DNA of 25,311 nucleotides from JBBDWZ01 sp050732575. Lineage in GTDB: Bacteria > Gemmatimonadota > Gemmatimonadetes > Longimicrobiales > RSA9. Every line of letters starts with the position of its first letter. Positions within the stretch are counted from its first letter, which is position 1. Under the pieces are notes generated by a model, which made no database searches, was not told the origin of the DNA, and saw only the letters and a program-made list of their open reading frames with translations. The translations under genes were made by a program, and so were the position numbers. This document shows positions 1 through 7,259 of this stretch, one piece after another. The stretch spans positions 1 to 25,311 of the forward strand of contig JBOHRF010000049.1 in assembly GCA_050732575.1 (NCBI GenBank), read 5' to 3'.

Positions 1-284
1 ATCATAGGCAGCAGCGCTGACTCGTGACTGTAGATCAGCTGGTATTCAGTGGCGCCCGTCACGTCCTGCCAGTCGAACGCAACGCGGAAGCCGTGACCCC
101 TGGTCGGGTGCTGCGGGCAGGCAATGGCTGCATCGTTTTGCTGGAAGCGCACGCCTGCTAAAGGGTGAAGCAGACGCGCGGGCGCGGGTTCTGATGGACC
201 TGAAGGACCATTCTCACAGCCTGTCAATGCGGCCGCGACTATGATGAACAAAACGAACGCGCGGCTCCAACCTGTGGTTGCCAT
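1..284 (-). CDS. Lipoprotein N-terminus (partial, runs off left edge)
   Basis: An open minus-strand frame starts with ATG at 284 and continues to the window edge (94 codons, no stop). Upstream lies a strong ribosome binding site (AAGGGGGA, about 4 nt before ATG). The first 23 residues form a lipoprotein signal: a short N-terminus with one Arg, the hydrophobic run AFVLFIIVAAAL, then the lipobox LTGC with the lipidated Cys at residue 23. A Pro/Ser/Gly/Glu linker follows. The segment FDWQDVTGATEYQLIYSH around residues 69-86 resembles a fibronectin type III-like strand pair, so the mature protein is probably a surface or periplasmic lipoprotein with a beta-sandwich domain. The C-terminus is outside the window and the function is unknown. 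It is divergent from the PadR gene at 572. Confidence 0.72.
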   Translation of the reverse strand, partial: MATTGWSRAFVLFIIVAAALTGCENGPSGPSEPAPARLLHPLAGVRFQQNDAAIACPQHPTRGHGFRVAFDWQDVTGATEYQLIYSHESALLPM

Positions 285-377
285 TCCGTCCCCCTTTTGC
301 CGATGGGACATGCTCCGGTTCGCAGCGTCTCGGACCGGTAGCCTCCAAGACGATCGCTCGGCAAATTGCGCGCATCA

Positions 378-405
378 GGTCAGGCCCGGGTCAGATATCG
401 GTCAG
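378..405. repeat. Three GGTCAG direct repeats with exact 11-bp period
   Basis: GGTCAG occurs at 378-383, 389-394 and 400-405, always 11 bp apart, so all three copies face nearly the same side of the helix. They lie in the 287-bp spacer between the divergent lipoprotein gene (start 284) and the PadR gene (start 572). Phased short direct repeats are a common layout for cooperative regulator binding; no regulator can be named. The rest of the 285-571 spacer shows no gene. Confidence 0.4.
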
Positions 406-514
406 AAAGAGTCGCGGCGAGTCAGCTGCCGGCCAACCACCCGACGCCGCTCCCAGCCAGAGCCCCCCTTTCCAGACCCGCCTTTGGGCCGGCTACGGGT
501 CCCGTCCTTTCCTA

Positions 515-543
515 TTGACAGCGACAGGAGTGACCCGTATTTG
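515..543 (+). promoter_or_regulatory. Candidate promoter of PadR-ADOP module 1
   Basis: A perfect -35 hexamer TTGACA (515-520) is followed after 17 nt by a weak -10-like TATTTG (538-543), about 28 nt before the PadR start codon. Spacing is ideal but the -10 matches the consensus at only three positions. No clear palindromic operator overlaps it, unlike in the other two PadR modules. Confidence 0.35.
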
Positions 544-571
544 TTCCTCTAGACTTCTACAGGAAAGACCG

Positions 572-907
572 GTGGCCCATAACTCCGCTTCCGACATCCT
601 GCGCGGCACCATCGACTTGCTGGTGCTGAAGACACTGACGCTCGAGCCCATGCACGGCTGGGGGATCAGCCAGCGCATCCAACAGCTGTCGCAGGGCGCG
701 CTGGAAGTGAACCAGGGCTCGTTGTATCCGGCGTTGCAGCGGCTGGAGCAGCAGGATCTGGTGCGCGGGGAGTGGCAGCCCACGGAGAACAACCGGCGTG
801 CCAAATACTACCGTTTGACCACATCGGGCCGGCGCGCGCTGCGCGCGGAGGAAACCAGCTGGCGCGAGCATGTGGCCGCGGTCGAGCTGGTACTGGGCAC
901 CCCCTGA
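572..907 (+). CDS. PadR family transcriptional regulator (module 1)
   Basis: This 111-residue protein is a PadR-type winged-helix regulator of the short (PadR-s2-like) class. It shows the usual order: ILRGTIDLLVLKTLTLEPMHGWGISQRIQQ (helices 1-2), NQGSLYPALQRLEQQDLV (recognition helix region), ENNRRAKYYRLTTSGRRAL (wing) and a C-terminal dimerisation helix ending in LVLGTP. The open frame extends far upstream, but GTG at 572 is preferred because AGGAAAG lies 4 nt upstream and homology begins immediately after it. The stop codon is 17 nt before the ADOP permease start, so the two form an operon. PadR proteins of this kind usually repress their own operon; the inducing signal is not known. Confidence 0.9.
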   Translation: MAHNSASDILRGTIDLLVLKTLTLEPMHGWGISQRIQQLSQGALEVNQGSLYPALQRLEQQDLVRGEWQPTENNRRAKYYRLTTSGRRALRAEETSWREHVAAVELVLGTP

Positions 908-924
908 TCGGCCGGGAGCGAGCC

Positions 925-3597
925 ATGCGTTTATACGGGTTTTATCTCAGAGTTCGGGGTGCGCTATTGCGCGGCCGAGCGGAGCGCGAGATGGAGGAAG
1001 AGATGCGTTTCCATGTCGATCGGGAAACGGAGAAGAACATGCGCGCGGGCATGACGGAGAATGCGGCGCGGCGGCGCGCCTTGATTGCTTTTGGCGGACT
1101 GGACGCGAATCGGGAAGCCATGCGCGATGGTAGAGGCGGCCGCTGGCTGGATGACCTGCTGGTCGACATCCGTTACGCTTTGCGCTGGCAGTTCTGCTCA
1201 CCCGGCTTCAGCGCGGTGGCCGTGCTGACGCTGGCGCTGGGCATGGGTGCCACGACCGCGCTCTTCGCGGTGCTCAATTCCGTGCTGCTGGAGCCGTTGC
1301 CGTATCCGGCATCGGACCGGCTGGCGATGGTTTACGCGCGGAATGAGGAGCGAAGCGGCGTGAACATCTCGTACCTGGACTACCTGAGCTGGAAAGAGCA
1401 GGTGAAGTCGTTCGAGCAGCTCGGCGTCTTTCAGTGGACCTCGAGTACGATTTCGGGGAATGAGTCGGCGGAGCGCATTGCGAGTGCCGATGTGAGCGCC
1501 GAACTGTTTTCGGTCCTTGGAGTTTCGCCCCAGCTTGGCCGTGGCATCACGGCGGAAGAGCAGCGCCGGGGCGCGCGCGTTGCGCTGATCGGGCATGGTC
1601 TGTGGCAGCGGCGCTTGGGCGGCGAACCATCGGTAGTCGGGCGCCCCATTATCGTCAATGGTGATTCGTATACGATCATTGGCGTGATGCCCGTGCGCTT
1701 TCAGTTCCCGTATCAGGGTGAGCTCTGGAAGCCCATGGTGCACGAGCCTGGTTTTGATCGGCGCAGCAGCCGGTATTTGGCCGGTGCCGTGGGCCGGCTC
1801 GCATCGGGGGTCACGCGTGAGCAGGCGGAAGCGGAGCTAGCGCGCGTATCGGCGCAGCTGGAGCGCTCGTTTCCTGATTCGAATCGCGGCTGGGCCGCCG
1901 ACTATATGTCTCTGCGGGAAGACCTGTTCGGCGCTCTGCGCGAAGGTGTGCTCGTTCTTTTCGTGGCGGCCGGTCTGGTCCTGCTGATCGTGTGCGGCAA
2001 TCTGGCCAATCTGCTGCTCGCGCGCGGCGCAGGCCGGCAGCGCGAGATGGCGCTGCGTGCCGCGATTGGCGCGGGCCGCGGCCGCCTGGTGCGCCAGCTT
2101 CTGACGGAAAGCGCGTTGCTCGCGCTGGCGGGTGCCGGACTCGCGGTGCTGCTCGCGCTCTGGGGTGTGCGCCTGTTGAGCGCGAGTGCCACGGATCAGC
2201 TTCCTGCCTTCATCGCCATCACGGTAAAGCCGAAGGTGTTCTTCTTCCAGTTTGCCGTGGCCACATTGGTTGTGCTGCTCACCGGATTGCTGCCCGCGCT
2301 ACGCGGCACGCAGCTCGGATCACAATCGGCGCTCATGCACGGCCAGCGTTCGACGAGCAGTGTGCAGGGCTCTCGCCTGCGCTCGGCGCTCATCGTGGCC
2401 GAAGTCGGACTCACGGTGGTGCTGTTGGCGGGCTCACTGCTGCTGGTCAAGACCATGAGCGCGCTCAGCCAAATCGAGCTGGGCTTCGACCCGGCAAACG
2501 TGCTCACGGCGCGCTATAACCTGCCCGGTTGCGCCTGGTTCGCTTCCGTCTGCTCGGGAACGAAGTACACGACGGACGAGCAACGCCAAATCTTCCTGAA
2601 CGCCATCGAGGAAAAACTCCGATCCAATCCGGGTGTGGTTGCCGTGGGTGCCGCCCAGGGTACGCCCTTCAGCGGCTGGAACGTCACCATGGCGTACGAA
2701 GTGCGCGGACAGCCGCCAGCCGCGCCCGGCCAGGAGCTCGCCGCGCACGTTCAGGTGGTGACGCCAGAGTTCTTCCGTACCATGCGCGTGCCACTGGTGA
2801 AAGGGCGCGGGATCGAGACCATCGACGCGGCGCAGGCAAACTCGAGCGCGATGGTCAACGAAACGTTCGTTGCGCGCCATTTCGGGGGACAGGATCCGAT
2901 TGGGCAAAGCATCCGTATTGGCGGTGAGAGCTGGGCTACGATTGTCGGCGTGATCGGAGATTTTCGACATGTCCAGATCACGAGTGCGCCAGAGCCGGCG
3001 GTATACTTTTTATACGCCGCGCCGGCCGCAGGGCGAGTTGGCCGCAATCAGCTGCCCAACCAGATGACACTGGCTATACGCACACGCGGCCCGGCCAACG
3101 ATATGATCCCGGTTCTGAGACGGGAGCTGGCCGCGCTGGACGCCGACGTACCTGCCTTCCGCATCGCGACCATGGAAGAGGTGATCGCGCGACTCACCTG
3201 GGTGCAGCGCATCCTGCGCAACATTCTGGCCGCGTTCGCAATCACGGCTGGCCTGCTGGCCGTGATCGGATTGTATGGTGTCATCTCATTCGGCGTGAAT
3301 CAGCAGCGCCATGAGTTCGGTATCCGCCTCGCCCTGGGCGCGGCGCCCAACGGTTTGCTCCGGCAGGTGCTGCGCGGCGGATTGCTGCTCGCGTCGATTG
3401 GAATCGGGCTGGGCCTGGTCAGCGCATTCGTGGCCACACGCGGTCTGCGTCAGCTACTTTTCCAGGTGCAGCCCGCCGACGCGACCACGTTTCTGCTCGT
3501 GCCACTCGTGGTGGCCGCGCTCGCGGCACTCTCATCGGCCGGACCCGCGCTGCGCGCTGCTTCCACACCGCCCATCCAGGCGCTGCGCAGCGAATAG
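925..3597 (+). CDS. ADOP family duplicated permease (FtsX/MacB-like), module 1
   Basis: An 890-residue inner-membrane protein of the ADOP (Acidobacterial duplicated orphan permease) family. The N-terminal ~75 residues are the charged permease prefix with the EMRFHVDRE motif. TM1 (about 88-122) precedes a periplasmic MacB-like domain (to about 340; SVLGVSPQLGRGI, VGRPIIVNGDSYTIIGVMP). Three TMs of the first FtsX unit follow (about 341-462, containing NLANLLLARGAGRQREMALRAAIGA). A second unit repeats the pattern: TM at 485-511, a periplasmic domain, then three TMs at 766-878 with HEFGIRLALGA. It ends in the conserved ALRSE. The start ATG has GGGAG 6 nt upstream. No ATPase gene is nearby, as is typical. 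The substrate is unknown; a MacB-like mechanotransmission role is inferred from fold only. Confidence 0.92.
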   Translation: MRLYGFYLRVRGALLRGRAEREMEEEMRFHVDRETEKNMRAGMTENAARRRALIAFGGLDANREAMRDGRGGRWLDDLLVDIRYALRWQFCSPGFSAVAVLTLALGMGATTALFAVLNSVLLEPLPYPASDRLAMVYARNEERSGVNISYLDYLSWKEQVKSFEQLGVFQWTSSTISGNESAERIASADVSAELFSVLGVSPQLGRGITAEEQRRGARVALIGHGLWQRRLGGEPSVVGRPIIVNGDSYTIIGVMPVRFQFPYQGELWKPMVHEPGFDRRSSRYLAGAVGRLASGVTREQAEAELARVSAQLERSFPDSNRGWAADYMSLREDLFGALREGVLVLFVAAGLVLLIVCGNLANLLLARGAGRQREMALRAAIGAGRGRLVRQLLTESALLALAGAGLAVLLALWGVRLLSASATDQLPAFIAITVKPKVFFFQFAVATLVVLLTGLLPALRGTQLGSQSALMHGQRSTSSVQGSRLRSALIVAEVGLTVVLLAGSLLLVKTMSALSQIELGFDPANVLTARYNLPGCAWFASVCSGTKYTTDEQRQIFLNAIEEKLRSNPGVVAVGAAQGTPFSGWNVTMAYEVRGQPPAAPGQELAAHVQVVTPEFFRTMRVPLVKGRGIETIDAAQANSSAMVNETFVARHFGGQDPIGQSIRIGGESWATIVGVIGDFRHVQITSAPEPAVYFLYAAPAAGRVGRNQLPNQMTLAIRTRGPANDMIPVLRRELAALDADVPAFRIATMEEVIARLTWVQRILRNILAAFAITAGLLAVIGLYGVISFGVNQQRHEFGIRLALGAAPNGLLRQVLRGGLLLASIGIGLGLVSAFVATRGLRQLLFQVQPADATTFLLVPLVVAALAALSSAGPALRAASTPPIQALRSE

Positions 3598-3640
3598 AAT
3601 TGAAGGTCGGGGGTGTTGCGCGCGACTATTCGCTGCGCAG
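3583..3640. terminator. Inverted repeat at convergent ADOP gene ends, possible bidirectional terminator
   Basis: CTGCGCAGCGAATAG (3583-3597) is the last 15 nt of the plus-strand ADOP gene. Its exact reverse complement (3626-3640) is the last 15 nt of the minus-strand ADOP gene. The arms frame a 28-nt loop, so transcripts from either side could form a 15-bp stem at their 3' end. There is no T-tract, so classical intrinsic termination is uncertain. The repeat exists because both proteins end in the same ALRSE residues with the same codons. Confidence 0.35.
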
Positions 3641-6316
3641 TGCCGCCAATGGAGACACGCGCGTTGCACTGAGCGCCGGCAAGAGGGTGGCGACCGCGGC
3701 GCTCACGCCCAGCACAGCGAGTGCGAGCACCACTGACAGCGCATCGACAGCGGCGACGTCATACAACTGTGTGTGCAGCACTCGCCCCATCACCAGGGCC
3801 AGCGTTACACCAACCAGCATCCCGGCCGCAAGCAGCCGCAGTGCACCCGACAACACCAGGTTCAGGACGTCCTCACGGCGTGCACCGAGCGCTGTGCGTA
3901 GCCCGATCTCGCCCGTTCGCCTTCTCACTGCGTACGTCATCACCGCGTAGAGCCCAACGCTCGCCAGCAGCAGCGCCAGAATGCTGAATGCGGAGGCGAG
4001 CTGCGCCGTAAGCCGCTCGTACTTGATGGACTGCCGCATCAGCGTCGAGAGCGGCTCGAGGCCATCGATAGGCAGCAGGGGATCGATGGCCACGACTGCT
4101 GCGCGCACAGCGCCGACGAGCGCGGCCAGGTCGCCGCTCGTGCGGATCGCGAAACGGAGCTGCGTGGGGTTCGTGAAGGTGGTATCGGCCGCCACGTAGG
4201 GGAAATACGCCCGTCGCCGCGTGGCCGTGAGAGAACGGCCCCGCATGTCCGCGACCACGCCGACAATCGTGATCGGCAAAGTGTCCTGCATCACGAACTG
4301 CCGGCCCACGACGGATTGACCCGGGAAATAGAACGAAGCGAACGAGGCGTTGACGATGGCCACGCGAGGAAGGTGGTCCTGATCAGCTGGCTCGATGTCG
4401 CGGCCTGCCAGGAGGCGCCCGCCAAGCGCGGCGACGTAGCCGGCGCTCACGTTGTCCGTACCGACTTCCGCGTCGTCATCCGCGAGCACTCGCCCGGGGA
4501 TCGTCACGTCCGACCCCCACTCGGTGCCGGAGAAGATGCCGTTCTCGGAGTAGGCCACGGGCCCCACGCCCGCGATCGCGCCAACCCGGTCACGAATCTC
4601 GCGGGCGATCGTTGTGACACGTTGCGGATGGTATCCCGCCACCTTGACGTCCACGTCGAGCATAAGCAAGTGATCGCGATCGAGGCCCACGTCGATCGAT
4701 TGCATGTTGCGAATACTCCGCGTAAGCATCGACGCGCCCACCAGCAGCACCACCGACAAGCCTACCTGCGTCGCGATGAGAATGCGGCCGCGCGCAGGAG
4801 CTGCACGCCCCACGAGCCCGCGTGTACCGGAGATCAATGTCGATGAGCGCGCTGCAAGCAACGCAGGCGCGAGCCCGAAGACACCAGCCGTTACAACCGA
4901 CAGGAGCAGGGTGAACGAGAGTACCCGCACGTCGAGCGCCGCGTTAACTGTGCCGGCTGCGGCGACGGCCACCAGCGCGCGACTACCCCAATAGGCGAGC
5001 AACAAACCGGCGGTGCCGCCCATCGCTGCCAGCACTAAGCTCTCGGTCAACAGCATGCGCATGATCCGCGAGCGCTGCGCCCCCAAGGCAAGTCGGACGG
5101 TCATCTCCCGCGTGCGGGTTACGGCCCGCGCCAGCAGCAGATTGGCGATATTCGCGCAGATGATGGCCAGCAAAAGCAGCACGCCCATCATCAAGGTCAG
5201 GAGTGGCGTCGTGAACTCACCGCGCACCGCGGAGAATCCGCGCTCCCCCGGCCCGATCATTACGCGCGGGTTCGATGCCAGGAAGTCAGCGCCGTCGCCG
5301 CCCGCGTGCTCGGCGATCGTCCGGATGATGAACGGCTCCAGCTCGGCACGCACGTCGGCGAGGGTGCGTCCGGGAGCGAGCCGGCCGAGCAGAAGCAGCC
5401 AGATCCCATTGCGCCTGTCGAGAAGGCGGTCACGAGGCTTGAGGACGTCGTGCATGCTTGCGGGAAGCCACACGTCCGTGGACTGCCCCACGACCTCGCC
5501 CGTGAACGCAGGTGGAGTGACACCGACGATCGTCATGCGGGTGCCGTTCACGCCCACGGTCCTGCCGATGATCGCTGGGTCACTACTGAAGCGACGCGCC
5601 CACCAGCCGTCGCTGATGACCACCACCGGCGCGGCACCTGGCACCTGATCCTCAGTCCCGTCGAACACGCGGCCGCGCGCCGCGCCAACGCCCAACACGG
5701 AGAAGTAGTTGTCCGAGACGAAGCGCCCTGCAGGGTGCTCCAGTTCGGCGCCAGGGCCGACGGCGACGTCCAGCCGGTCTGTGGGGCCGGTGGCAAAGAC
5801 GCCTGAGAGTGAGGAGCTGTGTGCACGGATGTCGCGGTACAGCGGATACGACATAAAGTTCGCCTGCACTCCGAATCCCCAGGACGTCGGGTTGTTTGGG
5901 TCGCCGATCGCAACCAGTTCTTTCGGACGCATGACCGGAAGCCGACGCACGCTGATGGCGTTGATGAGCGTGAAGATGGTGCTGCTGGCGCCAATGCCGA
6001 TGGCGAGCATGAACAGCAGCGCAGCCGCGAACGCCGGCGTGCGGCGCATGCTGCGCAAGGCGAATCGGATGTCGGCGGAGAAGTCCTCGAGCCAGCGCGT
6101 TCCGCGCGCGTCGCGCACGTCCTCCTTGGTGCGCTCGACTCCGCCCAGCGCGATATGGGCGCGGCGTCGTGCTTCAACGGCCGGCACTCCCATTCGCTCC
6201 TGTTGCGCAGCCTCCATCTCCAGGTGGAAACGCAGCTCCTCATCGAGCTCGGCCTCTTCGCGATGGCGCAGCACCAGCGCCCGTAGGCGCTCCACGAGAT
6301 CAGAGACAATGCTCAT
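3626..6316 (-). CDS. ADOP family duplicated permease (FtsX/MacB-like), module 2
   Basis: An 896-residue ADOP permease. The cytoplasmic prefix MSIVSDLVERLRALVLRHRE...DEELRFHLEMEAAQQ runs to about residue 85, followed by TM1 (TPAFAAALLFMLAIGIGASSTIF region, about 89-117) and a MacB-like periplasmic domain (DNYFSVLGVGAARGRVF, IIGRTVGVNGTRMTIVGVTP). The first FtsX unit carries NIANLLLARAVTRTREMTVRLALGA. The second unit has TM, periplasmic domain and RRRTGEIGLRTALGARR, ending SPLAALRSE. ATG at 6316 is chosen because it starts one nucleotide after the PadR stop (TGA-T-ATG), implying translational coupling, and because the prefix homology starts there. The longer open frame to 6445 overlaps the PadR gene and is rejected. 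Its sequence differs from modules 1 and 3 throughout, so this is not a recent duplication. Confidence 0.92.
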   Translation of the reverse strand: MSIVSDLVERLRALVLRHREEAELDEELRFHLEMEAAQQERMGVPAVEARRRAHIALGGVERTKEDVRDARGTRWLEDFSADIRFALRSMRRTPAFAAALLFMLAIGIGASSTIFTLINAISVRRLPVMRPKELVAIGDPNNPTSWGFGVQANFMSYPLYRDIRAHSSSLSGVFATGPTDRLDVAVGPGAELEHPAGRFVSDNYFSVLGVGAARGRVFDGTEDQVPGAAPVVVISDGWWARRFSSDPAIIGRTVGVNGTRMTIVGVTPPAFTGEVVGQSTDVWLPASMHDVLKPRDRLLDRRNGIWLLLLGRLAPGRTLADVRAELEPFIIRTIAEHAGGDGADFLASNPRVMIGPGERGFSAVRGEFTTPLLTLMMGVLLLLAIICANIANLLLARAVTRTREMTVRLALGAQRSRIMRMLLTESLVLAAMGGTAGLLLAYWGSRALVAVAAAGTVNAALDVRVLSFTLLLSVVTAGVFGLAPALLAARSSTLISGTRGLVGRAAPARGRILIATQVGLSVVLLVGASMLTRSIRNMQSIDVGLDRDHLLMLDVDVKVAGYHPQRVTTIAREIRDRVGAIAGVGPVAYSENGIFSGTEWGSDVTIPGRVLADDDAEVGTDNVSAGYVAALGGRLLAGRDIEPADQDHLPRVAIVNASFASFYFPGQSVVGRQFVMQDTLPITIVGVVADMRGRSLTATRRRAYFPYVAADTTFTNPTQLRFAIRTSGDLAALVGAVRAAVVAIDPLLPIDGLEPLSTLMRQSIKYERLTAQLASAFSILALLLASVGLYAVMTYAVRRRTGEIGLRTALGARREDVLNLVLSGALRLLAAGMLVGVTLALVMGRVLHTQLYDVAAVDALSVVLALAVLGVSAAVATLLPALSATRVSPLAALRSE

Positions 6317-6317
6317 A

Positions 6318-6668
6318 TCACACCGGATCGGGGACTTGGTCAGTGGCGAGGATCCATTCGATCGCTCGGGACGCGCGTTGCCAGATGTCCTGTTCGACTT
6401 CGAACTGCCGGCGCCCGGCCACCGTGAGGTCGTAGTACCGGGCACGCCGGTTGTTCTCGGTCATGCGCCAGGCCGAGCGGATCCAGCCACGTCGTTTCAT
6501 GCGGACCAGGGCGGGATAGAGAGACCCTTGCGTCACCAGAAACGTGGAGCGCGACATCTGCTGGATGCGCTGCGCGATGCCCCACCCGTGCATGGGCTCC
6601 AGCGCAAGGGTCTTCAGTACCAGCAGTTCCAGGGTGCCGGCGAGCAGGTCCTGCGGCTGGGTTTCCAT
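6318..6668 (-). CDS. PadR family transcriptional regulator (module 2)
   Basis: A 116-residue PadR-type winged-helix regulator with the family blocks GTLELLVLKTLALEPMHGWGIAQRIQQ, TQGSLYPALVRMKRRGW and ENNRRARYYDLTVAGRRQ, then a C-terminal helix ending VPDPV. ATG at 6668 is chosen with GGGGTGG upstream; a GTG two codons earlier (6674) is an alternative. The gene is followed after 1 nt by its ADOP permease. Upstream, promoter-like elements are overlapped by three copies of the half-site CTTCAGAT in alternating orientation, which suggests autorepression by this protein. It is divergent from the module 3 PadR gene. Confidence 0.9.
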   Translation of the reverse strand: METQPQDLLAGTLELLVLKTLALEPMHGWGIAQRIQQMSRSTFLVTQGSLYPALVRMKRRGWIRSAWRMTENNRRARYYDLTVAGRRQFEVEQDIWQRASRAIEWILATDQVPDPV

Positions 6669-6680
6669 TGCCACCCCGTT

Positions 6681-6728
6681 CTTCAGATGATCTGAAGGAA
6701 CGATAACACCGCTCCTTCAGATCGTCAA
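6681..6728 (-). promoter_or_regulatory. Promoter and triple half-site operator of PadR module 2
   Basis: On the minus strand, TTGACG (6723-6728) and TATCGT (6700-6705) are separated by exactly 17 nt, a credible -35/-10 pair. Overlapping it are three half-sites. CTTCAGAT(G)ATCTGAAG at 6681-6697 is a 17-bp palindrome. GATCTGAAGGA (6689-6699) and TCCTTCAGATC (6713-6723) form an 11-bp perfect inverted repeat with a 13-nt spacer that contains most of the -10 element. The middle half-site is shared by both dyads. Binding here would block polymerase; the natural ligand is the adjacent PadR (inference). Confidence 0.6.
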
Positions 6729-6873
6729 CAGGAGTGGCGCCAATGGGGGTTTCGCTCGGTTGCTCGAGCGCGCCCTGGCGCCCGCGCGCGCGTGCCTGCG
6801 ATCGCGCGCACCCGCCCGTAGACGTCGAGCTAACCTCCTTGCGCCCGGCCGGCCTGGCGTTTTAGCTTCTCCA

Positions 6874-6886
6874 TTAGTGCTACTAA
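6874..6886 (+). promoter_or_regulatory. Palindrome upstream of PadR module 3, candidate operator
   Basis: TTAGT-gct-ACTAA is a 13-bp perfect dyad located about 20 nt before the PadR start codon (6907), at the end of an otherwise very GC-rich spacer. The short AT-rich block around it (6860-6889) is the only plausible promoter region for this gene, so the dyad probably overlaps promoter elements. It differs from the module 2 half-site, suggesting that each PadR recognises its own sequence. Confidence 0.4.
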
Positions 6887-6906
6887 GTGACGGAGCGCGC
6901 GCGTCC

Positions 6907-7257
6907 ATGCCCGCCAAATCCACGGTCGAGCTGGTGCAGGGAACGCTGGACATCCTGGTCTTGAAGACGCTGGGCTGGGGACCGCTGCACGGCTACGGCA
7001 TGGCGCGCTGGATCCAGCAGGTCACGGACGACGCGCTTTGCCTGGAAGAAGGCACACTCTACCCGGCGCTGTATCGGCTGGAGAACAAGCGACTCATTGA
7101 AGCGCAATGGGGCACGACGGAGAACAACCGGCGCGCGAAGTATTACCGGTTGACACCGGCGGGTCGGAAGCAGCTGGCCGTGGAGACGGCCGCGTGGAGC
7201 CGGTTGGTGGCTGTGATGGGCAAGGTGTTGAGTGCGCCGAAGCCGCAGGTGAGTTGA
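6907..7257 (+). CDS. PadR family transcriptional regulator (module 3)
   Basis: A 116-residue PadR-type winged-helix protein: VQGTLDILVLKTLGWGPLHGYGMARWIQQ, LEEGTLYPALYRLENKRLI, ENNRRAKYYRLTPAGRKQLAVE and a C-terminal helix (AWSRLVAVMGKVLSA). ATG at 6907 is chosen because homology starts there and GGAG lies 11 nt upstream; the open frame continues upstream to 6760 only through GC-rich spacer. The stop is 2 nt before the ADOP start, so the two are translationally coupled. It probably represses its own operon through the palindrome just upstream. Confidence 0.9.
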   Translation: MPAKSTVELVQGTLDILVLKTLGWGPLHGYGMARWIQQVTDDALCLEEGTLYPALYRLENKRLIEAQWGTTENNRRAKYYRLTPAGRKQLAVETAAWSRLVAVMGKVLSAPKPQVS

Positions 7258-7259
7258 GG

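Noticed and set aside
241..552. Plus-strand ORF at the left edge
   Set aside because: It lies mostly antisense to the lipoprotein and spacer, with no ribosome binding site and an Arg/Pro/Ser-rich composition typical of shadow frames.
5709..6695. 328-residue plus-strand ORF
   Set aside because: It is antisense to the module 2 ADOP and PadR genes, both of which have strong family matches; Ser/Arg-rich shadow of GC-rich coding DNA.
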